Positions 49,738 through 58,650 of a stretch of DNA of 64,000 nucleotides are shown piece after piece. Position numbers and translations under genes: made by a program. Position 1 is the first letter of the stretch. Every line of letters begins with the position of its first letter. Under the pieces are notes generated by a model. The model did not search any database and was not told the DNA's origin. It saw only the letters and a list, made by a program, of their open reading frames with translations. The DNA is from DASXKD01 sp963703605. Lineage in GTDB: Bacteria; Actinomycetota; Actinomycetes; Streptosporangiales; Streptosporangiaceae. The stretch lies in the NCBI GenBank assembly GCA_963703605.1, contig CAVPFC010000033.1, positions 1 through 64,000 of the forward strand, in the 5' to 3' direction.

Positions 49738-52100
49738 GCCGGGTCTCCGTTCTGCCGGGCGTCCTGTATGGCCCGCCAGACGCGTTCCGGCGTGCACGGC
49801 ATCGTGATGTCGTTGATGCCGAACGGCCGCAACGCGTCCACGATCGCGTTGACGACCGCGGGCGTGGACGCGATCGTGCCGGCCTCGCCGACTCCCTTCA
49901 CGCCGAGCCGGTTGCCCGCGGGCGACTCGGTCCGGTCGGTCACGTAGGACGGCAGGTCGGCCGCGGAGGGCACCAGGTAGTCGGCCAGGGTGGTGGTCAG
50001 CAGGTTGCCCTCATCGTCGTAGACCGCCTCCTCGTACAGCGCCTGCGCGATGCCCTGGGCGATCCCGCCGTGCACCTGGCCCTCCACGATCAGCGGGTTG
50101 ATCACCTTGCCGATGTCGTCCACGGCCACGTAGGAACGGATCGTGACCATGCCGGTCTCGGTGTCCACCTCGACCGCGCACAGGTGGGTGCCGTGCGGGA
50201 AGGAGAAGTTCTCCGGGTCGAAGGTGGCCTCGGAGTCCAGCGACGGCTCCACCCCGTCGGGCAGGTTGTGCGCGGCGAACGTAGCCAGTGCGATCTCCTG
50301 GATGCTGTGGCCCTTCTCCGGATCCCCGCGCACCTGGAGCCGGCCGGCGGTGAACTCGATGTCGTTCTCGCTGGCTTCCAGCAGGTGCGCGGTGATCCGC
50401 TTGGCCTTGGCGATCACCTTGTCGCAGGCGCCGACCAGTGCCATGCCGCCCACGGCTAGCGACCGGGAGCCGTAGGTGTCCATGCCCTTGGGCGAGACCT
50501 GGGTGTCGCCGTGCAGCACGCGGATGTCCTCGAACGGCACGCCGAGCTGGTCGGCCACGATCTGGCTCCACGCGGTCTCGTGGCCCTGCCCGTGTGCGCT
50601 GGACCCGGTGACCACCTCGACCTTGCCGGTGGGCAGCATCCGGATCGAGGCATGCTCCCAGCCGCCCGCCCCATAGGCAAGCGAGCCGAGCACCCGCGAC
50701 GGAGCCAGCCCGCACATCTCCGTGAACGTGGACACGCCCAGTCCGAGGCGGACCGGGTCACCACGGGATATCCGTTCAGCCTGTTCTTTTCTCAGCTGGT
50801 CGTAGCCGAACAGCTCTTTCGCCCTGGCGGTAGCGGCCTCGTAGTTCCCGGAGTCGTAGGTGAGCGTGGCGATCGTCGTGTATGGGAACTCCTCGTGCTT
50901 GATCCAGTTCCGCTCGCGCACCTGCAGCGGGTCCATGCCCAGCTCTGCCGCGAGCTCGTCCATCATCCGCTCGATCGCGTAGGTGGCCTCGGGCCGCCCC
51001 GCACCGCGGTAGGCGTCGGTGGGCATCTTGGTCGTGAACACCCCGGTGCAGCGGAACGAGTACGCGTCCATCTTGTAGATGGCCGGGAACATGAACGCGC
51101 CCAGCAGCGGGACACCGGGGGTGACCAGCATGAGGTAGGCGCCCATGTCGGCGAGCAGGTCCACGTCCAGGCCGCGCAGCCGCCCGTCGCGGTCGGCGGC
51201 GATCCGGATCCGCTGCCACTGGTCCCGGCCGTGGTGCACGGTCATGTTGCCCTCGCTGCGGGACTCGGTCCACTTGACCGGCCGGCCGAGCTTGCGGGCG
51301 ATGAGCACCGCGAGCACCTCTTCGGCGGTGACCTGCAGCTTGGAGCCGAACCCGCCGCCGACGTCGGGCGCGATCACCCGGATGTTCTGCTCACCGATCC
51401 CCGTCACCAGCGCCAGCATGACCCGCAGCACGTGCGGGATCTGGGTGGCCGACCACAGCGTGACCTCCCCACCCACGTCGGTCGCCACCACCGCCCGCGG
51501 CTCCATCGCGCTGGGGATCAGCCGCTGCTGCCGGTAGGTGCGCTCGATGACCACGGGGGCGCCGCGGAACGCCTCGTCCAGGTCCCCCTGGGCAAAGGGC
51601 CACTCGAAGCTCTTGTTGCCGGCCTCGTGCACCTTGGGCGAGCCCTCGTCCAGCGCCGTCCTGATGTCGAGCACCGCGGGCAGCGGCTCGTAGCCGACGT
51701 CCACCAGGGCGGCGGCGTCCGCCGCGGCGTACCGGTCCCTGGCGACCACCACCGCGACCGCCTCGCCGGGGTAGCGGACCTCGTCGGTCGCCATCGGCGG
51801 GTGCGCCGGGATGACGATGTCCTCGGTGACCGGCCAGGCGCACGGCAGGCTGCCCTGCTCGTCGGCGAAGTCGGCGCCGGAGAAGGCGGCGATGACGCCC
51901 GGCGCCGCGCGCGCCGCGGACAGGTCCACCGAGGTGATCCGGGCGTGCGCCATGGGGCTGCGGGCGAACGCCATGTGCAGCATCCCGGGCAGGACGATGT
52001 TGTCGGTCCAGTTGGTCTGGCCGGTGACCAGGCGGGCGTCCTCCTTGCGGAGACGGGCCCTGCCGGTTTCGGCCTGTGGTGCCTGGGTGTCGGCGGTCAT
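49734..52100 (-). CDS. coxL: CO dehydrogenase-type large subunit, form II (molybdopterin)
   Basis: A 788-residue catalytic subunit of the xanthine oxidase family holding the molybdopterin-cytosine dinucleotide. The active-site loop reads PTDAYRGAGRPEATY. AYRGAGR marks form II; true CO-oxidising form I enzymes have AYRCSFR with the catalytic Cys. Other family blocks are DVGGGFGSKLQVTAEEVL, SSAHGQGHETAWSQI and LGVKGVGEAGTIASTPAVVNAI. Form II enzymes have uncertain substrates, so calling this a CO oxidiser is not safe. The start overlaps the coxS stop. Its cofactor depends on molybdate, which the transporter at 41-43.6 kb could supply. Confidence 0.94.
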   Translation of the reverse strand: MTADTQAPQAETGRARLRKEDARLVTGQTNWTDNIVLPGMLHMAFARSPMAHARITSVDLSAARAAPGVIAAFSGADFADEQGSLPCAWPVTEDIVIPAHPPMATDEVRYPGEAVAVVVARDRYAAADAAALVDVGYEPLPAVLDIRTALDEGSPKVHEAGNKSFEWPFAQGDLDEAFRGAPVVIERTYRQQRLIPSAMEPRAVVATDVGGEVTLWSATQIPHVLRVMLALVTGIGEQNIRVIAPDVGGGFGSKLQVTAEEVLAVLIARKLGRPVKWTESRSEGNMTVHHGRDQWQRIRIAADRDGRLRGLDVDLLADMGAYLMLVTPGVPLLGAFMFPAIYKMDAYSFRCTGVFTTKMPTDAYRGAGRPEATYAIERMMDELAAELGMDPLQVRERNWIKHEEFPYTTIATLTYDSGNYEAATARAKELFGYDQLRKEQAERISRGDPVRLGLGVSTFTEMCGLAPSRVLGSLAYGAGGWEHASIRMLPTGKVEVVTGSSAHGQGHETAWSQIVADQLGVPFEDIRVLHGDTQVSPKGMDTYGSRSLAVGGMALVGACDKVIAKAKRITAHLLEASENDIEFTAGRLQVRGDPEKGHSIQEIALATFAAHNLPDGVEPSLDSEATFDPENFSFPHGTHLCAVEVDTETGMVTIRSYVAVDDIGKVINPLIVEGQVHGGIAQGIAQALYEEAVYDDEGNLLTTTLADYLVPSAADLPSYVTDRTESPAGNRLGVKGVGEAGTIASTPAVVNAIVDALRPFGINDITMPCTPERVWRAIQDARQNGDPA

Positions 52101-52561
52101 GAGGAGGCTCCCTCCGCCGCGCGCCGGACGGCGCGGACGATGTTCTCGTATCCGGTGCACCGGCAGAGGTTGCCTTCCAGGCCCTCCCGGATCTCGGTGT
52201 CGCTGGGGTGCGGGTTGGTGCGCAGCAGGTCCGCCGCGGCCATGATCATCCCGGGCGTGCAGTACCCGCACTGAAGCGCGTGCTCGGCGTGGAACGCCTG
52301 CTGCAACGGGTGCCATTCCCCGTCCGCCATGCCCTCGATCGTGGTGATCTGCGCCCCGTCGGCCTGCACGGCGAGGACGGAGCAGCTCTTCACTGATACG
52401 CCGTTGAGGTGAACCGTGCATGCGCCGCAGTTGGACGTATCGCATCCGATGGGGGTACCGGTCTTGCCGACCGTCTCCCTCAGGTAATGAACCAGCAGCA
52501 GGCGGGGCTCCACATCGTCGGTGTAGGTCACCCCGTCGACCGTGACGGTTATTTTGGCCAT
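52097..52561 (-). CDS. coxS: CO dehydrogenase-type small subunit (two 2Fe-2S clusters)
   Basis: A 154-residue iron-sulfur subunit. The plant-type cluster is held by C40, C45, C48 and C60 (IGCDTSNCGACTV), and the second by C98, C101, C133 and C135 (QCGYCTPGM, GNLCRCTGYENIV). First gene of the coxS-coxL-coxM operon, with a GAGGAG ribosome site just below a hairpin at 52575-52599. Confidence 0.96.
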   Translation of the reverse strand: MAKITVTVDGVTYTDDVEPRLLLVHYLRETVGKTGTPIGCDTSNCGACTVHLNGVSVKSCSVLAVQADGAQITTIEGMADGEWHPLQQAFHAEHALQCGYCTPGMIMAAADLLRTNPHPSDTEIREGLEGNLCRCTGYENIVRAVRRAAEGASS

Positions 52562-52574
52562 GAACGCGTCTCCT

Positions 52575-52599
52575 CCTCAGGGCGCGGTTGCGCCTGAGG
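52575..52599 (-). terminator. hairpin between pstB and coxS
   Basis: CCTCAGGGCGC and GCGCCTGAGG pair with one bulged base and a 4-nt loop, 75 nt beyond the pstB stop and 13 nt before the coxS start. It may end the pst transcript or act as a coxS leader element. Confidence 0.45.
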
Positions 52600-52673
52600 A
52601 CAAACCTAGGCCCGAGCAAGGCGGGCGCACCAGACCCACCGGATCCCGCTTGACGGGGGTGACCTGCCCTTGG

Positions 52674-53540
52674 TCAGCCGAAACGGCCGTTGACGTAGTC
52701 GGCGGTGCGCGGATCGGCTGGGTTGTCGAAGAGTTGCTGGGTGGCGCCCGATTCGACGATGTGGCCCGGGGTGTCCTCGCTGGCCAGGAAAAACGCGCAA
52801 TTGCGGGAGACACGCTGGGCTTGCTGCATGTTGTGGGTGACGATCACGATCGTCACCTGGTTCTCCAGCTCGCCGATGGTGTCCTCGATCCGGCGGGTGG
52901 AGGTGGGGTCGAGGGCCGAGCAGGGCTCGTCCATGAGCAGGACGGCCGGGGAGACCGCGAGGGCGCGGGCGATACACAGGCGCTGCTGCTGGCCGCCGGA
53001 CAGCGCCCCGCCTGGCATACGCAGCCGGCGCTGGACCTCGTTCCACAGCCCGGCCCGGCGCAGGCTGGCCTCCACGACCGCGTCCTTGTTGGCCACCTTG
53101 ATGCCGGCCAGCTTGAGGCCGCTGGCCACGTTGTCGTAGATGGACATGGCGGGAAACGGGTTGGGCTTCTGGAACACCATGCCGATCCGGCGCCGGACTT
53201 GCGCCGGGCGCTTGCCCGGGTCGTAGATGTCCTCCCCGCCCAGCAGGACCTGGCCGCCAAGGCTGGCGCCGCCGATCATCTCGTGCATCCGGTTGAGGAT
53301 GCGCAGGAAGGTGGACTTGCCGCAGCCCGACGGGCCGATCAGCGCCGTGACCGTGCCCGGTTCCATCATGAGGGAGACGCGCTCGAGCACCTTGTGCGTG
53401 CCGAACCACGCGGACACGCCGCGGGCCTCCAGCCCGGTCAGCCGGCCGGGCGCCAGCAGCGGATCACCCACCCGGCCGTATTCGAGCACCGCCGTCTCGG
53501 CCGGTGCCCGCTCGGGCATCCCGGGGATGATCTCGGTCAT
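52674..53540 (-). CDS. pstB: phosphate ABC transporter ATP-binding protein
   Basis: A 288-residue ATPase that powers high-affinity phosphate uptake. Walker A GPSGCGKST (69-77), Q-loop FQKPNPFPAMSIYDNV (the NPFP is PstB-specific), signature LSGGQQQRLCIARAL, Walker B VLLMDEPCSALDP and HNMQQAQRVS. A 40-residue N-terminal extension is unusual. It is the last gene of the cluster, separated from pstA by three unusual genes. Its ATG lies 20 bases below the stop of the sortase-fold gene. Confidence 0.96.
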   Translation of the reverse strand: MTEIIPGMPERAPAETAVLEYGRVGDPLLAPGRLTGLEARGVSAWFGTHKVLERVSLMMEPGTVTALIGPSGCGKSTFLRILNRMHEMIGGASLGGQVLLGGEDIYDPGKRPAQVRRRIGMVFQKPNPFPAMSIYDNVASGLKLAGIKVANKDAVVEASLRRAGLWNEVQRRLRMPGGALSGGQQQRLCIARALAVSPAVLLMDEPCSALDPTSTRRIEDTIGELENQVTIVIVTHNMQQAQRVSRNCAFFLASEDTPGHIVESGATQQLFDNPADPRTADYVNGRFG

Positions 53541-53560
53541 CTATCGGCTCCGTCCATCGG

Positions 53561-54550
53561 TCAGTACAGGTTCGGCAGCAGGGCGGCGAGGTTCTGGTAC
53601 AGGTTCCACAGCACCGCCAGCGCCACCGGCACCGTCACGAGGTAAGCGACCCAGGGCGACCAGCGCACCGCGGCGATCGTGCCGCCGGCCGCGACCAGGA
53701 CCAGGGCCATGGCCCATATCAGCGCGATAGGCAGGACGCTGTTGTCGCCGGCCAGCGGCAGCTCGGACGAGTCGATCACCCGGGCCGGCGGCGGGCCGCT
53801 CTTGACGCCGGTGGCCAGCCGCGCGTCCACCTCGATGTAGTAGCTGGGGACGGCGGGCGACGAGGCGGTCACCAGGACGAGCCGGTCCGGTACCGGGTCC
53901 TTGATGATGTGCGAGCTGTCGGCGATGGCGGCGACCGTGTAGGTGGACTCACCCTGCCCGGTGATGGTCTGGATGATGTCGCCGGGCAGCAGCTCCGCCA
54001 GGCGTGCGAACGGCGCCCCGAAGGTGGCCCGGCGGCCGTAGATCTGGGCCACCCCGGCCTGGCCGGGCAGCGGGGTGTCCCGCCGGTGCCCGGGACCGGC
54101 CATGAGGTTCTCCGGGCTGGTTCCCTGGACCACGACCAGGTCGTGCACCCCGATGCTCGGGATGTTGAGGATCGCGACCGGGGCCCCCGGGGTGGTGGGC
54201 CCGAGGGGGGCGACCTGGGCGGACAGCTCGCCCTGGAGCTTGGTGTACAGGAGGGTCTGCGCCCTGGCCTCCTGGATGTCGGAAAACCCGTACAGGTACC
54301 CGATGAAACCCAGCACGATCAGGGCGAGCAGCAGCAGGGCGGCACCGCTCCCCTGGAGGATCATCCGGGGGAGGTCGTCGGCCGCGAGCAAGCCCCGGGC
54401 TGGCGCGGGCGCCGGCTGCGCCGCCGGTTCGGCCGCTGGCGGCGCCCCGGCACCGGCTGCCGGCTCCCCATTCTGGGCGGGCGGGGCCGCAACGGCCGGG
54501 CCTGCCCCCTGTGCCGCTCCCTCGGGCTGGGCAAGCCCGGTGTTAGTCAT
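53561..54550 (-). CDS. sortase-fold membrane protein without catalytic His and Cys
   Basis: A 329-residue protein. It has a disordered Ala/Pro N-terminus (1-58), a transmembrane helix (about 65-88), a sortase-like beta-barrel (about 105-245), then two C-terminal helices (about 273-294 and 298-320). Sortase landmarks are recognisable: VAILNIPSIGVHDLVVVQG, LPGQAGVAQIYGRRATFGAPFARLAELLPGD and DRLVLVTASSPAVPS. In active class E-like enzymes the first catalytic residue is the His of AGHRT and the nucleophile is the Cys of TLxTC. Here these are Arg173 and Ala229, so it should be catalytically dead. Its start overlaps the upstream PstS-like gene by eight bases. A structural or binding role in the transporter is inferred. 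Confidence 0.85.
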   Translation of the reverse strand: MTNTGLAQPEGAAQGAGPAVAAPPAQNGEPAAGAGAPPAAEPAAQPAPAPARGLLAADDLPRMILQGSGAALLLLALIVLGFIGYLYGFSDIQEARAQTLLYTKLQGELSAQVAPLGPTTPGAPVAILNIPSIGVHDLVVVQGTSPENLMAGPGHRRDTPLPGQAGVAQIYGRRATFGAPFARLAELLPGDIIQTITGQGESTYTVAAIADSSHIIKDPVPDRLVLVTASSPAVPSYYIEVDARLATGVKSGPPPARVIDSSELPLAGDNSVLPIALIWAMALVLVAAGGTIAAVRWSPWVAYLVTVPVALAVLWNLYQNLAALLPNLY

Positions 54551-56135
54551 GCGCCTGCCCGCGGCGCCGGCGGAGCCACACGGCCAGGGCCGGCGGCATG
54601 GCGACCGCGAGGAGGATGCCGACCGCCGTGAGCACTCCCAGAGCCGTGTCGCTGGTCTGGTTCGCGGCCAAGTTCACCACCTGCCCCGTGACCGGCCCGG
54701 TCGCCGTCCCAGTGCCCGGGCCCGTTGCTCCGGTATTGGTACCCGTTGTCGGTCCGGCCGACGCGGCCGCGGTGGGGCCCGCGCTGCCGGTGGATGACGA
54801 GCCCGTCGCGACGGCCTTCCCGCCTACCACCTTGCAGTTCAGCGGCGCGGTGATCTTCTGGCACGGGGAGGGGTACTTGGCATCCTTCAGCAGGATGTTC
54901 TGGCCGTTGATGAACGTCGGGTTGGCGCACTTGGGCAGCGTGGACAGGCTCGGGATCGGGCCGTGACTGGGGATGTGCGCGTCTTGCAGGAACCCGCCTC
55001 TCACGAGGTTGACCGGCAGCGGCGAGTAGCCGAGCTGGTCCACGTGCCGCTGTCCGGCGCAGAGCATGTAGTTGATGAACGTGCTGAGCGAATCGCCCTT
55101 TCCGGACGGGCTGGCGAAGATGCCCGGCGGTTTCGGTGTCCGCGGCACGATGAAGTAGCTGTAGCTGGACAGCGGGTAGCTCCGCGGGTCCTTGAAGCCA
55201 TACACCGGGTCCAGGTCTTGCTGGAGGAAGTCCACGCTGTTCTTGTTCCCGTTGATCTTGGCCTTGGTCAGCGCCACCGCCACGTTGGACGCGGTGGGCA
55301 GCACGTAGTAGCCACCGGGGTTGGCCAGCGCGACCACCGGGATCTTGGAGTTGAGCGCGTAGGCGTACTCGTCGTAGCCGATAGCGCCCTGGCCGAAGCT
55401 GGAGGCGATGTAGGCGGCCACGTTGTTCGAGCCGTTTTCCGCCTTCGCGTTGCCGAACTGCGGGTACAGCTCGGTCTCCGGGCAGGGCGTCTTGATTCCC
55501 GGGTGCACGTGCTTGCAGAAGGCGTTCCACTGCGACGGCCACAACTTCGCCATGTAGCGGCTGAAGAAGTAGGTGGCGCCGGAGTAGTCGGACCGGATCA
55601 CCGGCACGATGGGGATGCTGGGCAGCTTGGCGCCGTAGTCGTGGGTGATCCTCGGGTCGTCCCAGTTCGTGATGGCCCCCGTGAATATCTCCATGAGGGT
55701 CTTGCCCTGGAGCCGCATGTTCGTGATCAGGTGACCGCCCACGTCGATGTGGTACATGAAGGCGGTGCCGCCGGCCACGTCGGGAATGTAGGAGTAGCTC
55801 CAGGGCACCACCTCCGCGGCGGTGCCGGCCAGCTGGTCGCCGCCGCTGCGGAACGGCGGGTCCGAGCCGGTGAAGTCGTCCTGGTTGTTGATGAACTCGT
55901 CACGGCCGGTGCCCGAGCCGTCCGGGTTGTAGTTGACCACGACCCCTTGGGAGCGGATGTTCGAGATCCATTGGTCGATGGCTATGGCCGCCCACGACGA
56001 GCCGGACCCGCTGATCTGCGTGTAGTTTTTCGCGTTCGCGGCCACCGGCGCGAGGGTCACCGCGTACGCGGCGATCGCCAGCGCGGCGACGACGCGGGCG
56101 GCGCGCCCCGCGAGCACGCGCAACGTGGTCTTCAC
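54543..56135 (-). CDS. PstS-like phosphate-binding protein with C-terminal membrane anchor
   Basis: A 530-residue exported protein: signal peptide 1-35, a PstS-family domain (about 38-400: ISGSGSSWAAIAIDQWISNIR, NYNPDGSGTGRDEFINNQDDFTGSDPPF, with GSGTGRDEF as the phosphate loop), a Ser/Thr/Gly-rich flexible linker (about 440-495), and a C-terminal helix with a basic tail (ALGVLTAVGILLAVAMPPALAVWLRRRR). No lipobox and no LPXTG motif. The GTG start overlaps the upstream gene (GTGA). It is about 150 residues longer than ordinary PstS and is tethered at its C-terminus instead of by a lipid. Confidence 0.85.
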   Translation of the reverse strand: MKTTLRVLAGRAARVVAALAIAAYAVTLAPVAANAKNYTQISGSGSSWAAIAIDQWISNIRSQGVVVNYNPDGSGTGRDEFINNQDDFTGSDPPFRSGGDQLAGTAAEVVPWSYSYIPDVAGGTAFMYHIDVGGHLITNMRLQGKTLMEIFTGAITNWDDPRITHDYGAKLPSIPIVPVIRSDYSGATYFFSRYMAKLWPSQWNAFCKHVHPGIKTPCPETELYPQFGNAKAENGSNNVAAYIASSFGQGAIGYDEYAYALNSKIPVVALANPGGYYVLPTASNVAVALTKAKINGNKNSVDFLQQDLDPVYGFKDPRSYPLSSYSYFIVPRTPKPPGIFASPSGKGDSLSTFINYMLCAGQRHVDQLGYSPLPVNLVRGGFLQDAHIPSHGPIPSLSTLPKCANPTFINGQNILLKDAKYPSPCQKITAPLNCKVVGGKAVATGSSSTGSAGPTAAASAGPTTGTNTGATGPGTGTATGPVTGQVVNLAANQTSDTALGVLTAVGILLAVAMPPALAVWLRRRRGQAHD

Positions 56136-58588
56136 GGCTTGTTCCTCCAGCGGGTAAGACGGTTCCGGGTGGACCTCGCCGAGGGCTGCCGGTTCCCTCT
56201 CAGCAGGCTGAGCGCTGCTTGGCTCTGGGTCTTGACGTTGTTCCCGAGGCGCCGGATGCCGGCGCCGAGGCCGCCCTCGACGGAGCCGGCCAGCGCGGCC
56301 GAGCCGCTCACCGCCATCAGGCCGCCGAAGATGAGCAGCAGGGGCAGGGCGAAGCGGGTGAACGCCGACGGCTTCGGGTGCGCCGCCAGCAAGGTGATGC
56401 CCGAGGCTCCCGGCCCGGACGACGGTCCCACCGCGGGCAGCGACACCGATCCACCGGGGCTCGGCGACGCGCCGGGGCTGGGGGTCGACCCCAGCCCGGG
56501 GTTCGGCGTCCCCGACTTGCTGTTCCCGGTCTGCTTCAGCACCTCCGCGGCGTCCTTCCGCGCCTGCGCCCGCAGCGAGGCGGGCAGCGGCAGGTACCCC
56601 GGCGGGAGCTTCCCGGGCAGGAGCCCCCGGGTCTGCCCGGGCCCGGCGGCGAAGTCGATGAACTTGGCTATCCCCGCCGCCTTGGCGTGTGACAGCCCGC
56701 TGGTGGGGGCCATGGCGTAGATCACCATCGTGAGCGGGTAGGCGTTCTTGGTCTTCTTGTCGGTGAGGTTCATCTGCAAGGTGCCGTCCCCGTCGCTGAT
56801 CATGTGCTTCAGCGCGGCGGCCATGGTGGAGTCGGTGGGCCGCACGAACTTGCCCGCGGCATTCTTGAGCGCCGCGACGGGGAAATTATCCAGCGCGGCG
56901 TCACCCTGGCCCACGATGGCCATGACCCTGCGGATGCCGACCGGCTGGGCCGGATCCTGCGCGTCGGGGCAGTGGTTGGGACCGCTACAGGTCGGGGTGT
57001 TCGAGCCGGCGTCCTGGCTCAGCGCCTGAAACGTAACGACCTTCTCGAGCGGAAACACCGGGAGGTAGAGGCGGGAGTATTCCCCTTTGGGATCCTGGGC
57101 GGCGAACTGGTTCGTCGGGTACGGCGCGTTGAGATAGTAGGAGTTGACGTGCGTGCCCCAGGGATCGTAGCTGCCCTTCAGGAACGCCATGGCGTCCTTG
57201 TCGGCGGCGATCCAGCGGGTCACGGTCCAGGTCAGGTCGCTGTTTCCGGACACCACCGTCGGAACCAGATAAACAGCCCCCGGGCCGAAGAAGGTTTCGG
57301 CCTTGACGATATTCGGATTGAGCTGCTTGAACTCGGGATCGTTGAAAATATAGAACGGGTTCTTGTCCACGCCGGGGTCGCACTGTTGCGGCTTGGGACT
57401 GGTGGTGCAGGAAATGCCGGGGTTATAGGACGTCGTCAGCAGCTTGACGAGTAGCCTGGTGTCCAGCTTCAGGCCGGACAACTGCTGGCCGGTGGTGTTG
57501 TTGTCGAGCCAGTAGGCTACCGACGCCGCCGACACGGCGATCGGCGCGTAGACGAAGTGCTTGGTCCCCGTCGATATCGAGTCCGCGCTGGCGGGCAGCG
57601 TGGTGAGCGCGACGTCGGCTACTCCGTTGACCGCTTCCTGCACCGCCAGAGGCTCCCCGCTCTGATTGTCGTAGCTGAAGGTGAGCCCGTTCTTGCCGGC
57701 GCACAGGGCGGTCTGCCACTGCGCCATGGCGTCCGCCATCATGGGCGACCCTGCGACGCTGAACACGTCGTTCCGGAATGGGCACCCGGACGGTACCGGG
57801 GCGAATTTCAACGGAACGACAACGCGGGCCGCCCATGCGCAGGGACCGGCGCCGATCCCCGTGGTGAAGTTGAACGCGTTGTTGGCGAGCGCGTTTCCCT
57901 GATTAGGCACGATTACGTCGCTGGAATGGTCGGTGCACTTGAGCGGGGGGCCCGGATTGCCGCCCTGGTCGGGAACGACCACCAGGGAGCAAGGATGCTT
58001 CGGGTCGCAGCCGAGTACCTGGTTCTCCTGCGAGTTCTCAACGTCGAACGGCGCCTGGCCGGTACCTGTGCTAGTCGTGATCGCGAATGCCCCGTTGGGA
58101 GGCCCCGACGTTCCGTCGGCCTGAGGAATGCCGTTGAACTGGTACTCGTAACACGCGGTCCACGATTTGGGGTTGGCGCCCTTACATTCCAGTATCATGA
58201 CGGCGTAGTAGGTGGAGTTGTATACATAATAGGGCCCGGCGGCACCGTTGGGGGTGCTGGGTGTGAAGTTCGTCCAGGACACGTTTATCAGCTGGTTGAC
58301 CAGGCCGGACGCCTGGCTGACCGTCACCGTGCTCTGCTGGGGAAATGGTTTGTGGGTGACCGGGTTGTACATCTGCGGGCCTTTAACGGTCACCGGGCCG
58401 CTCTTGCTGGCTGGCGCGTTCCGCCCGGTCGCCGCGGACGCTGAGTGCGGTGCCGCGACCCGCGTGGCCGGCTGTGGTGCCGCCGCGGCGGGCAGCAGGG
58501 CCACGCCCATGGCCAGCGAGGTCAGGCCGGCCAGGGCCAGGCACCGGCCGACCCACGGCCAACGGTGGGGTGTGTGCGTGTGGCGCAT
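56132..58588 (-). CDS. very large PstS-like exported protein with C-terminal membrane anchor
   Basis: An 818-residue exported protein: signal peptide 1-33, an N-terminal beta-rich domain of about 200 residues (QSTVTVSQASGLVNQLINVSWTNF, CYEYQFNGIPQADGTSGPPNG), and a PstS-like binding domain (about 260-650: CAGKNGLTFSYDNQSGEPLAVQEAVNGVADVALTTL, VDKNPFYIFNDPEFKQLNP). A Ser/Gly/Pro spacer and a C-terminal transmembrane helix (FALPLLLIFGGLMAVSGSAALAG) follow, with a basic cytoplasmic tail. Several cysteine pairs suggest extracellular disulfides. It sits between pstA and the second PstS-like gene. ATG at 58588 follows GGAGAG. The ligand has not been shown and could be phosphate or another group. 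Confidence 0.78.
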   Translation of the reverse strand: MRHTHTPHRWPWVGRCLALAGLTSLAMGVALLPAAAAPQPATRVAAPHSASAATGRNAPASKSGPVTVKGPQMYNPVTHKPFPQQSTVTVSQASGLVNQLINVSWTNFTPSTPNGAAGPYYVYNSTYYAVMILECKGANPKSWTACYEYQFNGIPQADGTSGPPNGAFAITTSTGTGQAPFDVENSQENQVLGCDPKHPCSLVVVPDQGGNPGPPLKCTDHSSDVIVPNQGNALANNAFNFTTGIGAGPCAWAARVVVPLKFAPVPSGCPFRNDVFSVAGSPMMADAMAQWQTALCAGKNGLTFSYDNQSGEPLAVQEAVNGVADVALTTLPASADSISTGTKHFVYAPIAVSAASVAYWLDNNTTGQQLSGLKLDTRLLVKLLTTSYNPGISCTTSPKPQQCDPGVDKNPFYIFNDPEFKQLNPNIVKAETFFGPGAVYLVPTVVSGNSDLTWTVTRWIAADKDAMAFLKGSYDPWGTHVNSYYLNAPYPTNQFAAQDPKGEYSRLYLPVFPLEKVVTFQALSQDAGSNTPTCSGPNHCPDAQDPAQPVGIRRVMAIVGQGDAALDNFPVAALKNAAGKFVRPTDSTMAAALKHMISDGDGTLQMNLTDKKTKNAYPLTMVIYAMAPTSGLSHAKAAGIAKFIDFAAGPGQTRGLLPGKLPPGYLPLPASLRAQARKDAAEVLKQTGNSKSGTPNPGLGSTPSPGASPSPGGSVSLPAVGPSSGPGASGITLLAAHPKPSAFTRFALPLLLIFGGLMAVSGSAALAGSVEGGLGAGIRRLGNNVKTQSQAALSLLRGNRQPSARSTRNRLTRWRNKP

Positions 58589-58650
58589 GAGAACTCTCCA
58601 CCGAAACTGTACAAAACGGCCGCGGCGCTCCTGCGCCGTGCCGGGGCGCC

